From the NCBI GenBank assembly GCA_965657335.1, contig CBFHOH010000002.1, positions 62,001-126,000 on the forward strand: a stretch of DNA of 64,000 bases. The letters run 5' to 3'. Position numbers and translations under genes: made by a program. The notes below the pieces were generated by a model. It did not search any database and was not told where the DNA came from. It was given only the letters and a program-made list of their open reading frames with translations. Below, one piece after another: positions 44,084 to 51,545 of the stretch (position 1 is the stretch's first letter; the number at the start of each line of letters is the position of its first letter). The stretch is from UBA4582 sp965657335. Lineage in GTDB: Bacteria > Pseudomonadota > Gammaproteobacteria > Pseudomonadales > Azotimanducaceae.

Positions 44084-44560
44084 TCAGGCTACCGCTTTGG
44101 CAACCGGGGCCTGAAGAATGCCAAGACACGCTGCTGCTGCTTCTTGGCCCTTGATTACAAAGTGCTCACGGAAAAAAGCTTCCCGTCCTTCACTCATAAA
44201 GTCATGGGGCGTTAACACGCCGGAGAAGACTGGCACCCCAGTTTCCAATTGCACTTTCATCAAGCCATCAATCACCGCTGTTGCGACAAACTCATGGCGA
44301 TAGATACCACCGTCCACGACCAGTCCGGCGGCAACAATACCGGCATACTCTTTCGTTTCAGCTAGCTGTTTAATACGTAATGGAATTTCAAACGCACCCG
44401 GTACTTCAAACACGTCGACCTGCCGATCGTCTGATTTTGCTAGGGTTGCGATAAAAGCATCACGGAACTCGTCAACAATGTCGCGGTGCCAGCATGCCTG
44501 AACGAGTGCAATCTTCTTACGATTGGCGATTTCTGAGATGTTTGGATTAAATTGGGTCAT
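44084..44560 (-). CDS. ribH: 6,7-dimethyl-8-ribityllumazine synthase, RibH2-type
   Basis: 158-aa riboflavin-pathway enzyme joining 5-amino-6-ribitylaminouracil and dihydroxybutanone phosphate. Active-site segments are VQACWHRDIVDEF, VPGAFEIPL, the loop GGIYRHEFVATAVIDG with the catalytic His, and VPVFSGVLTPHDF. The Trp in ACWH, and the GGIYRHEFVA loop rather than GxTxHxxxV, match the RibH2 decameric class seen in Brucella/rhizobia rather than the icosahedral RibH1. No other riboflavin genes are adjacent. An FMN riboswitch lies in its leader. Confidence 0.94.
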   Translation of the reverse strand: MTQFNPNISEIANRKKIALVQACWHRDIVDEFRDAFIATLAKSDDRQVDVFEVPGAFEIPLRIKQLAETKEYAGIVAAGLVVDGGIYRHEFVATAVIDGLMKVQLETGVPVFSGVLTPHDFMSEGREAFFREHFVIKGQEAAAACLGILQAPVAKAVA

Positions 44561-44593
44561 CTGTTGTTTCCTTTAATTGGACTAAAACAACAG
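44561..44593 (-). promoter_or_regulatory. Hairpin over the ribH ribosome-binding site
   Basis: In the mRNA, CTGTTGTTT (genomic 44593-44585) pairs perfectly with AAACAACAG (44569-44561), ending at the base just before the ATG. The Shine-Dalgarno AAAGGAA sits at the loop-stem edge. This is a ready-made translational switch for the riboswitch just upstream. Confidence 0.6.
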
Positions 44594-44650
44594 GGCAAAC
44601 AAGGAGGAAAGCCAGCTCACAATCTCTGAGCAACGCAATCGTTACCACCT

Positions 44651-44798
44651 TATCCTCATAACCAGACTTTAACTGTCGGCTCTGGAATCTCACCAGATCT
44701 GCTTGTCCTTCCACATTGATGGAAGCGCCCGCGGGCTACACAACGAACAAAAATCGCTGCGATTACCGCCGGTGGGGACTTTCACCCCGCCCTGAGAA
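44651..44798 (-). ncRNA. FMN riboswitch (RFN element)
   Basis: Read on the minus strand the leader has the RFN blocks in order: CAGGGCGGGGTGAAAGTCCC, ACCGGCGGTAAT, AGCCCGCGGGCG, then CAGATCTGGTGAGATTCCAG, and AGCCGACAGTTAAAGTCTGG. The outer stem pairs TTCTCA at the 5' end with TGAGGA at 44651-44658. It would bind FMN and lower expression of ribH; no strong intrinsic terminator follows, so control is probably translational through the hairpin at 44561-44593. Confidence 0.93.
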
Positions 44799-44825
44799 TG
44801 GTCACAAACTGCGTGACCGGCACCG

Positions 44826-44831
44826 AGTATA
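44826..44831 (-). promoter_or_regulatory. Possible -10 element for the ribH leader
   Basis: TATACT on the minus strand lies 28 bp before the riboswitch 5' end, with GACACA 17 bp further upstream as a weak -35. A small hairpin, GGTCAC/GTGACC (44800-44818), lies between promoter and aptamer. Confidence 0.35.
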
Positions 44832-45503
44832 ACCTTCAGAAACCTTTTTGTGTCGCTCAATTCATACCATTTCGGGATTTAAGAGCCGGACATTAGTAGG
44901 ATTGATAGCCCGCGGAGCAACGTCTTTGATGACCTAGCGCTGGTTCAATGCCCATTAACGTGTTTGTTAGTGAACGGTTCTGCTCAAACGAGCGCGACAT
45001 TAACCTATTCACAGTTACTCTTTCGCTGAGATAGTACTGAAATGCAGCCTACCAATTTTCCGGTAGCCATCGATCATTTGCCAAATCACCCTGCAGCACT
45101 ATCTATACCTGTAAACGAGGGCATGAATCGTGCGCGAAATTTTCGTGTTTTGGCCGATCGCCAGACCGAGCGCACATTTGCTTGACCGGGGTCAATGATC
45201 ACTGTGGCAATTTCTATATATTGGCTAGAAAGAGGTATGAGAAAAACTTGCTGGACGAGGACCACAGCACCAATACATCCGGTACTAAATAGTCCTTTCA
45301 TGCGGCTTTTCCTTCGAGTTGCCTTCCATCTTGTACTAGATCCAATCAGGGTAATGATCGAAATTGTAGCGATTCTGATAACGAAATTGCACCAGGGAAT
45401 ATTCGAGCAAATGATCAGCCTGCTGCCAACGAAAAAAAGCAGTCGAAGCTTCTTTAGATTAGACCCATCAATAAAACGTTAGCATTTTGATAAAGGAAAT
45501 ATC
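44832..45503. other. Intergenic stretch without a supported gene
   Basis: This 670-bp stretch should contain the ribH promoter region and the promoter of the PDZ-protein gene. A plus-strand frame at 45195-45482 (95 codons, or 60 from an ATG at 45300) has a hydrophobic middle but no recognised family or ribosome site, and an opposing frame at 45086-45301 starts with a hydrophobic segment. I support neither as a gene. No repeats or RNA gene seen. Confidence 0.4.
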
Positions 45504-46229
45504 ATGAAATTTAATACGATTGTGATTGCTTTACTAAGCCTGTGCTTTAGCTCGTTTAATTTTGCTGAACACAGTGAACAAGCCAACCCTAATGAAGCCA
45601 TCGCCCAAGGCTGGATTAAGGCAAGAATCGCCAGCAAAGCTGAGAATATTGCCTACGTCAATAAACATTTTGCCGAGGATGGCGTCATCGTAGCTGGGCG
45701 CTATGTAGGTTTTGGCTTTACTTTTGACCCTTCTGATGATGGTGACATGGTTGTCTCACGTACGATAGCAGGAAGCCCAGCATCCAAAGTATTGCAGGTA
45801 GGTGATCAGTTTTTGGTTGTCAATGGCGTGAAGGTCAACGAAGCCAATCTCGATCGTTTGTCTTTCCGTGGCAAGCCGGGCGAGCCTGTTAAGGCGACGA
45901 TTAAACGGGACAGTAAGATACAGGATATCGAAGTAACGAGAGGTGTCATAAGCAGCACTTACTCCAAAGCGGTTGTACTCGATAATATTAACAATGCCGA
46001 TGCGGATGAGTGGTCAAGTAAAATCAAGATTAATGAGGTGCTGAGTAAGGGTGATGTAGTTTACGTTTGGAGTACAGTGAATGATGTCGACGCTAAGCTT
46101 GGTCTTCCCTTTGAAGTGCACGTTGTACAACGCTTTGTGTTTAACAAAGATGGTTTAGTGACGAGAGTTGGCAGTCTATCTGAAGATCGATTTTTGCTTG
46201 AGCAGACAGGTTGGACGATTACCAGATAG
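45504..46229 (+). CDS. Secreted PDZ protein with NTF2-like flanks
   Basis: 241 aa. Signal peptide at 1-21 (ending FNFA). Residues about 30-70 (WIKARIASKAENIAYVNKHF, AEDGVIVAGRYVGFGFTF) look like the first helices and strand of a SnoaL/NTF2-like fold. Residues 75-145 are a PDZ domain: VVSRTIAGSPASKVLQVGDQ, FLVVNGVKVNEANLDRL, VKATIKRDSKIQDIEV. Residues 170-235 (KGDVVYVWSTVNDVDAKLGL, FEVHVVQRFVFNKDGLVTRV) resemble the closing beta-sheet of NTF2-like proteins. A strong ribosome site (AAAGGAAATATC) precedes the ATG. No protease domain is present. Single gene; function unknown. Confidence 0.8.
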   Translation: MKFNTIVIALLSLCFSSFNFAEHSEQANPNEAIAQGWIKARIASKAENIAYVNKHFAEDGVIVAGRYVGFGFTFDPSDDGDMVVSRTIAGSPASKVLQVGDQFLVVNGVKVNEANLDRLSFRGKPGEPVKATIKRDSKIQDIEVTRGVISSTYSKAVVLDNINNADADEWSSKIKINEVLSKGDVVYVWSTVNDVDAKLGLPFEVHVVQRFVFNKDGLVTRVGSLSEDRFLLEQTGWTITR

Positions 46230-46357
46230 GGTTTTGCATAGAGCAAAGATACATGGTGCTCAGTTAGGGCCAAGATATATGACGCTAGCACATATCAAAA
46301 GATTCGACTAACGCTGGCGTTATGTTTCACCGCGAATTGAGCAACAGCTACAAACCG

Positions 46358-47287
46358 TTAATCTCTGTGGTGAGCTGCTGTGAAGTCGAGCTCAGGTCCT
46401 TTCGGGATAATATGCGGTGGTCTGCCGCCAAAATAAATGCCTTTGATCGCTTCAACATCTACAGTCTTTGCCACGTCCGGCTGTTGATACAAATCTCGTG
46501 TATACGGCCACAGATATTGGTAATCACTGATACGCCGCTTGTTGCACCTGAACTGACTATAATAGGCCACATCGAACCGGACCAAGGTTGCAAACAGCCG
46601 CCAGTCGGCTTCAGTAATCTCATCCCCACAGAGATATCGTTGGCGACCGAGTGTTTCATCAAGTTCGTCCAGCGTTGCAAACAACAACTCAAAAGCCTGA
46701 TCATATGCTTCTTGTGACTGAGCGAATCCGCAACGATACACACCGTTGTTTACAGTCCTATATATGCGTTCGTTTAATCGATCAATCTCCGCGGCATGTT
46801 TTACGGGGTAGTATCGTGTGGGCACCACACCATCAAGATGATCAAATTCGCTGTCAAATATGCGAATAATATCGGCTGACTCGTTATTCACTATCGTGTC
46901 TGCTGACTTGTCCCACAACACGGGTACCGTACACCGCCCCGTGAAGTTGTTGTCCGCTGCCGAATAGACGTTATGGATATGCTTTGCGGCCAGGAGAGGC
47001 TCACCCTGGTCACTAAAGGTCCAACCTTCGTTCCCCATCGCGGGCAATGTGTACGAAACCGAAATATAGGGCGCTAGGTGCTTGATCGACCGGTAAAGTA
47101 TTGTCCGGTAAGCCCATGGACAACCTGCGTTAACAAACAAATGATAACGGTCTTTCTCCACCGGAAACTGAACGTTGCTTTGAGAGACGATATTCCGATA
47201 AGGAGATTCGGTTCTCACAAATTCGCCACTGGCATTTGTTCTGCGAACCTCCTCACTTTGCCAGCGTCCATCAACCAACATGCCCAT
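46358..47287 (-). CDS. Glutathionyl-hydroquinone reductase
   Basis: 309-aa omega-class (Xi) GST. The catalytic cysteine is in FVNAGCPWAYRTILYRSIKH (CPWA), followed by IVNNESADIIRIFDSEFDHL and in the C-domain RLFATLVRFDVAYYSQFRCN. These reduce glutathionyl-hydroquinones, by-products of quinone conjugation, back to hydroquinones. An aromatic-degrading cell would need it to rescue quinone-glutathione adducts. It is a single-gene unit. The family name YqjG/EcmB applies to the E. coli member; orthology here is likely but not proved. Confidence 0.92.
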   Translation of the reverse strand: MGMLVDGRWQSEEVRRTNASGEFVRTESPYRNIVSQSNVQFPVEKDRYHLFVNAGCPWAYRTILYRSIKHLAPYISVSYTLPAMGNEGWTFSDQGEPLLAAKHIHNVYSAADNNFTGRCTVPVLWDKSADTIVNNESADIIRIFDSEFDHLDGVVPTRYYPVKHAAEIDRLNERIYRTVNNGVYRCGFAQSQEAYDQAFELLFATLDELDETLGRQRYLCGDEITEADWRLFATLVRFDVAYYSQFRCNKRRISDYQYLWPYTRDLYQQPDVAKTVDVEAIKGIYFGGRPPHIIPKGPELDFTAAHHRD

Positions 47288-47472
47288 CGCTTACTCCAAT
47301 TAACGTCATCGAATATATTTACTTAGACCGATAGTACACAACCACCGTGCTGACGTAACGCGACTAATTGCAGTATTGTTATTCTTGCATTCTATCGTTA
47401 CCAAACTGTATAAAAGACTAGGCGACAGATCTTGTAAATACTGCAATGATTTAAGCCGGGAGCGAGAAAGGC

Positions 47473-48027
47473 ATGAATGAGAAAAATGATCGGTTTGACG
47501 GGGTTTCTATTGCTTTCCACTGGTTGGTGGCCATCGCCTTCTGTGGGCTATTTGCTTTGGGCGCTTATATGGTGACCCTTGGCTACTATGATCCGCTATA
47601 CACAACACTGCCCTATTGGCATAAAGGCTTGGGCATATTGCTGATTTTTGCGGTGCTTGCCCGCCTTTTCTGGCGGATGATTGCTTCTCGGCCGGACCCG
47701 CTGCCTCAACACAAGAGATATGAAAATATCGGTGCTAAACTTGCACAGTGGAGCATGAATATCGGCGTAGTTGTTGTTCTTATTTCCGGGTATCTCATCA
47801 CAACATCAGCGGGTGCAGGTATTGATGTTCTTGGACTATTCACGGTCGCTGCAATGAAAACCGATTTGAATAATCAAGAGGACCTTGCTGGTCTTGTACA
47901 CTGGGTTGTCTCCTATATCGTTTTAGGCTTGGCGACGATCCATGGCCTTGCCGCGCTTAAACATCACTTTATCGACAGGGACAAGACGCTCAAGCGCATA
48001 CTACCTGCTCTAAAAAGCGACAATTAA
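47473..48027 (+). CDS. Cytochrome b561
   Basis: 184-aa four-helix membrane di-heme protein (Ni/Fe-hydrogenase b-type cytochrome / cytochrome b561 family). Candidate heme histidines are in SIAFHWLVAIAFCG, LPYWHKGLGILLIF, VHWVVSYIVLGLATIHGL and ALKHHFIDRD. A ribosome site (GGGAGCGAGAAAGG) precedes the ATG. It is 33 bp upstream of yceI; this cytochrome b561-YceI pairing is common in proteobacteria and is thought to move electrons between ubiquinone and periplasmic partners. Confidence 0.93.
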   Translation: MNEKNDRFDGVSIAFHWLVAIAFCGLFALGAYMVTLGYYDPLYTTLPYWHKGLGILLIFAVLARLFWRMIASRPDPLPQHKRYENIGAKLAQWSMNIGVVVVLISGYLITTSAGAGIDVLGLFTVAAMKTDLNNQEDLAGLVHWVVSYIVLGLATIHGLAALKHHFIDRDKTLKRILPALKSDN

Positions 48028-48060
48028 AATCAACTCATCAATCACCAACAAGGAAGATAC

Positions 48061-48621
48061 ATGAATCTGCTTAAACTCCTCACAGCCATTACACTTTTCT
48101 TTGGCGTCGTGACCTCGAGCGCGGCTGCCGACTACATCATCGACAAACCGGGCCAACATGCCTACGTCACCTTCAAGGCTAGCCATCTCGGCTATTCTTA
48201 CATCATTGGTCACTTTGAAGATTTTGAGGGAAAATTCACCCACGACGCAACCGACCCATCAAGCTCCTCTGCGAGTATCACCATTAAGACTAACAGCCTA
48301 GACAGCGACCATGCTGAGCGGGACAAACATCTTAAGGGGGCCGAGTACTTTGATGCAGAAAAGTACCCCGAAATCACGTTTGTCAGCACGGGTTATGTCG
48401 GTGACGCGGGCGCAGGAAAGTTAGCGGGCAATGTGACTATTCACGGCGTCACAAAAGCCGTTGAACTTGATGTGAATCACATTGGAGAAGGTAAAGACCC
48501 TTGGGGTGGCTATCGTAGCGGGTTCGAAGGTTCTGTTATGCTTGCCGCCGGCGATTTTGGCTTACCGGCATGGATTGGAGACGTTGAGGTCATGGTTATC
48601 GTTGAAGGCATTCGACAATAG
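48061..48621 (+). CDS. YceI-family periplasmic lipid-binding protein
   Basis: 186 aa with a signal peptide (ending SSAAA near residue 23). The lipocalin-like YceI beta barrel is shown by GQHAYVTFKASHLGYSYIIG, SITIKTNSLDSDHAERDKHL, FDAEKYPEITFVST and GNVTIHGVTKAVEL. Family members bind polyisoprenoids or quinone-like lipids. It is co-transcribed with the b561 gene and followed by a strong bidirectional terminator. Confidence 0.94.
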   Translation: MNLLKLLTAITLFFGVVTSSAAADYIIDKPGQHAYVTFKASHLGYSYIIGHFEDFEGKFTHDATDPSSSSASITIKTNSLDSDHAERDKHLKGAEYFDAEKYPEITFVSTGYVGDAGAGKLAGNVTIHGVTKAVELDVNHIGEGKDPWGGYRSGFEGSVMLAAGDFGLPAWIGDVEVMVIVEGIRQ

Positions 48622-48623
48622 GT

Positions 48624-48676
48624 CTGAACAACAGGGTGATTTGCATCGAGCCAGTCGCCCTGTTGAGTTCAGTTTT
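48624..48676. terminator. Long terminator hairpin between convergent genes
   Basis: CTGAACAACAGGG (48624-48636) pairs with CCCTGTT-GA-GTTCAG (48658-48672) with a two-base bulge, followed by TTTT. It separates yceI from the convergent SDR gene. Confidence 0.8.
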
Positions 48677-48694
48677 CCGGCCTAAGTTGAGCTT

Positions 48695-49474
48695 TTACTT
48701 TTTCAATCGATCCTTAAAACGACGCATGCCACCTAACCACCTGTCGTAATCATTCGCCTTACGTTGAAAGTACGTCTCTACTTCAGGGTGTGGTAACACA
48801 AGAAAACGCCCTTCTTCCATTGCCTCAATACAAGCGTCAGCGACGAATTCCGGCTCGAGCACACCATCAGCGCTCGCTTGAGTTGAATTTGGCCGCTTTG
48901 CCGCTGGACCCAGGATATTTGTTCTCACGGCCTGGGGACACAACACGGAAACGCCAATGCCCTGATCGCCATAGTTGATTGAGATCCACTCCGCTAGCGC
49001 TACAGCTGCATGCTTAGAAACCGCGTAGGGGCCAGAGTTTATTTGTGTGAGTAACCCAGCGGCGGAGGCCGTGCTGAGCAGGTAGCCGCCACCTCGTTGC
49101 ACCATGCCCGGAACCACAGCCCTCGCAGCTGCCAGATGCGACCAAGTATGAACATTCATCATTCGCTGCCAGTCTTCTGTTGCGAGACTGAGTCCACCAG
49201 ATTGACCATAACCTGCGTTCGACACAAAAATGTCGATGCCACCGACGCTTGATTCAGTCTCTGCGACCAAAGCCTCAATCGCGGCTTCATCACCCACATC
49301 CAGCGCGACGGATGTACCAACCTTGCCTATCATCTCAGCGGTTTCGGCAGCATTCTCTGCGTTTAAGTCGGTACATACTACGGCTCGCGCCCCTTTTTGG
49401 GCAAAACGGATGGCCAAGGATCTACCGATTCCTGAACCGGCTCCGGTTACAACCGTAATTTTATCTTGCAGCAT
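48695..49474 (-). CDS. SDR-family oxidoreductase
   Basis: 259 aa from the ATG at 49474, preferred because GAAGGAG lies 8 nt upstream; an in-frame ATG at 49501 lacks such a site. Cofactor loop TGAGSGIGRSLAIRF with VCTDLN suggests NAD preference. Catalytic S in LLSTASAAG and Y/K in GPYAVSKHA. Substrates are unknown. With its two SDR neighbours it may oxidise or reduce alcohols around the Baeyer-Villiger enzyme at 51.5 kb. Confidence 0.9.
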   Translation of the reverse strand: MLQDKITVVTGAGSGIGRSLAIRFAQKGARAVVCTDLNAENAAETAEMIGKVGTSVALDVGDEAAIEALVAETESSVGGIDIFVSNAGYGQSGGLSLATEDWQRMMNVHTWSHLAAARAVVPGMVQRGGGYLLSTASAAGLLTQINSGPYAVSKHAAVALAEWISINYGDQGIGVSVLCPQAVRTNILGPAAKRPNSTQASADGVLEPEFVADACIEAMEEGRFLVLPHPEVETYFQRKANDYDRWLGGMRRFKDRLKK

Positions 49475-49633
49475 TGCGCGTGCTCCTTCGTGATAGGTCA
49501 TGTTTTGTTTGACGATATACTAACAATATATCTGGGATAACGGCCAAGAAAACCACATCTAACATCTGCATTTTGCTAAATGTCAGTTGGATAGTATCCT
49601 GCAAGGAAAGAAAGCATATAACAGGTAAACAAA

Positions 49634-50401
49634 ATGGCATCCGAGTCCTCAATGGCAAATACACTCGAAGGAAAAAATATTGTTATCACAGGCGCGGGCT
49701 CCGGCATCGGTGCAAGTGTCGTCGCAGCTTCTGTGAAACAAGGTGCAACGACCATTGGACTCGATATTGATGTTACCCGAGGAAAACAAGTTGTCGAAAA
49801 AGCAGGAGGACGTTTTTATCCGTGTGACGTAAGCCTGAATGAGTCTTGGGAGGTCATCGCTAAATCGCTGACATCTACTATCGGCAGCATTGATCATCTG
49901 CATCTTAACGCAGGCATACAAATCGCCCCGCCGGATGCCCCGCTCGAAGAATACAAGTTTGCATCATTGAGAATTGACCGCTATCGGAAAATGATGGGCG
50001 TTAATGTAGACGGTGTCGTTCTCGGGCTACACCACTTATTACCACTCATGAAGCCGGGAGGCAGCATTGTTGTCACCGGATCGCTAGCTGGCGTGGTCCC
50101 CTATGACACTGATCCACTTTATGCCATGTCAAAGCATGCCGTCACAGGACTTGTTAGAAGTTTAAAGTGGGAACTGCGTGAACAAGGCCTTCGCATTAAC
50201 GCGCTATGCCCCGGGGGAATTGACACGGGCATTATCCCGAACGATCAGCGCACCGAGGAAGCAATACTTATGCATCCGGATCATGTCGCAAATGAGGTCA
50301 TGGCGCTCTTCGAAACCGCAGAGAGTGGTGCTACATGGGCGAAGGTCGCAACGTCAAAACCGGCTTACATTATGTTCCCACCAGGAAAACGCCGAGACTA
50401 A
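49634..50401 (+). CDS. SDR-family oxidoreductase
   Basis: 255-aa short-chain dehydrogenase. Cofactor loop ITGAGSGIGASVVAASV with GLDIDV after beta-2; catalytic S in VVTGSLAG and Y/K in PLYAMSKHAV. The ATG at 49634 follows an AGG core at about 11 nt; a second in-frame ATG at 49652 is possible. Divergent from the preceding SDR across 159 bp. Substrate unspecified. Confidence 0.88.
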   Translation: MASESSMANTLEGKNIVITGAGSGIGASVVAASVKQGATTIGLDIDVTRGKQVVEKAGGRFYPCDVSLNESWEVIAKSLTSTIGSIDHLHLNAGIQIAPPDAPLEEYKFASLRIDRYRKMMGVNVDGVVLGLHHLLPLMKPGGSIVVTGSLAGVVPYDTDPLYAMSKHAVTGLVRSLKWELREQGLRINALCPGGIDTGIIPNDQRTEEAILMHPDHVANEVMALFETAESGATWAKVATSKPAYIMFPPGKRRD

Positions 50402-50564
50402 TCAGTTACTCTGGACCCTGTTTAGATTTGGAGCAAAGCATGATGTTCACCCGCGGCGTGCTGCTTCAGCAAAAGACGTTGATCCAAGGTGTTCATCAAT
50501 TGTCTGAGCTGAGCAACCTACCTGTTGCCATATCGCGCTATCACGGCAACCTGCAAAAATCATT

Positions 50565-51413
50565 TTAAGCTTTAGTCAACGTCTGATCATCGCGCATTGA
50601 TTCCAGCATATTACTCATTGCTTTGGTCCAGCGAGGGTGCGTTAGCACCCAGAACTTATCACGCACTATTGCATCGAGAACCATCTCACCGACTTCATCG
50701 GGGTCGAGTCCAATTTCCGCCATGACCGCTTCCATTTTATCGCCGGTATTCTGACCTTTTACATACTGCTGCTTAGTTTTCTGCGCGCTTGCGTTGGGGT
50801 TTTCAGGGCGGTATTCGACCGAATGTGAGCTGATGTTCGTCTTGATCGGACCCGGGCACAATACAGAAGCGGTGACAGCACTTTTCTTCGCACGCAGCTC
50901 CCGCTCAAGCGTCGCCATCAACGCAACAACGCCGTGCTTCGCTACGTTGTATGCACCCATTTTGCGGCCGGCGATGAGCCCGGCCATAGAGGAAGTGCTA
51001 TTGATATGCCCCTCCTCTTGCTGTTCTATTAAGGGTAGAAAGGTTTGCACACCATAGATTGGGCCCCAAAGATCCACATCAATAATCCACTTCCAGTCTT
51101 GTAATTTCATCTTGTGCGTCGGCGTCGGGATGCCAACCCCAGCATTGTTGCAAAGCACGTGCACAGCGCCATAGGTGTCCATTGCAAGATCAGCAAGCGC
51201 TTCAACGTCTTCAAGCTTTGAGACGTCACACCGCTTCGTAACCACCTCCACATTCATCCCTCTGAATTCTGACTCGACCGCTGCCATCGCATCCTGATCT
51301 AAATCGGCAATCACCAGTTTCATTTGACGCTTTGCAAACGCCCGCGCCATTCCTAAACCAATGCCACTCGCACCACCGGTTATCACTGCAACTCGACTCT
51401 CAAAATCCCGCAT
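50565..51413 (-). CDS. SDR-family oxidoreductase
   Basis: 282 aa. Cofactor loop ITGGASGIGLGMARAF with VIADLDQDA; NNAGVGIPTPTHKMKLQDWK; catalytic S in INSTSSMAG and Y/K in GAYNVAKHGVV. The longer C-terminal part (VKGQNTGDKMEAVMAEIGLD) is common in SDRs of steroid and aromatic degraders. Divergent from the Baeyer-Villiger monooxygenase gene with about 130 bp between, suggesting shared control. Reaction unproved. Confidence 0.9.
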   Translation of the reverse strand: MRDFESRVAVITGGASGIGLGMARAFAKRQMKLVIADLDQDAMAAVESEFRGMNVEVVTKRCDVSKLEDVEALADLAMDTYGAVHVLCNNAGVGIPTPTHKMKLQDWKWIIDVDLWGPIYGVQTFLPLIEQQEEGHINSTSSMAGLIAGRKMGAYNVAKHGVVALMATLERELRAKKSAVTASVLCPGPIKTNISSHSVEYRPENPNASAQKTKQQYVKGQNTGDKMEAVMAEIGLDPDEVGEMVLDAIVRDKFWVLTHPRWTKAMSNMLESMRDDQTLTKA

Positions 51414-51545
51414 CTTTTATCTTCCATCAATCAGGGTCAGACTTCACCATACAGTAGAGACGCTAAAACTCAAAAATGGACTTGCCTCGGTTACCGTCTT
51501 GGCGATAGTCTCTTAGACAATGACAATATTAAGGGGTCCAGTACC

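Noticed and set aside
44800..44818. GGTCAC/GTGACC hairpin upstream of the riboswitch
   Set aside because: Not part of the FMN aptamer consensus and too small to be assigned a role.
45195..45482. 95-codon plus-strand frame (60 codons from an ATG at 45300) with a hydrophobic middle
   Set aside because: No recognised family, no ribosome site, and an opposing hydrophobic frame overlaps it at 45086-45301; treated as intergenic.
50441..50568. 42-codon frame between two SDR genes
   Set aside because: Too short, unrecognised and without a ribosome site; its end overlaps the next gene's stop region.
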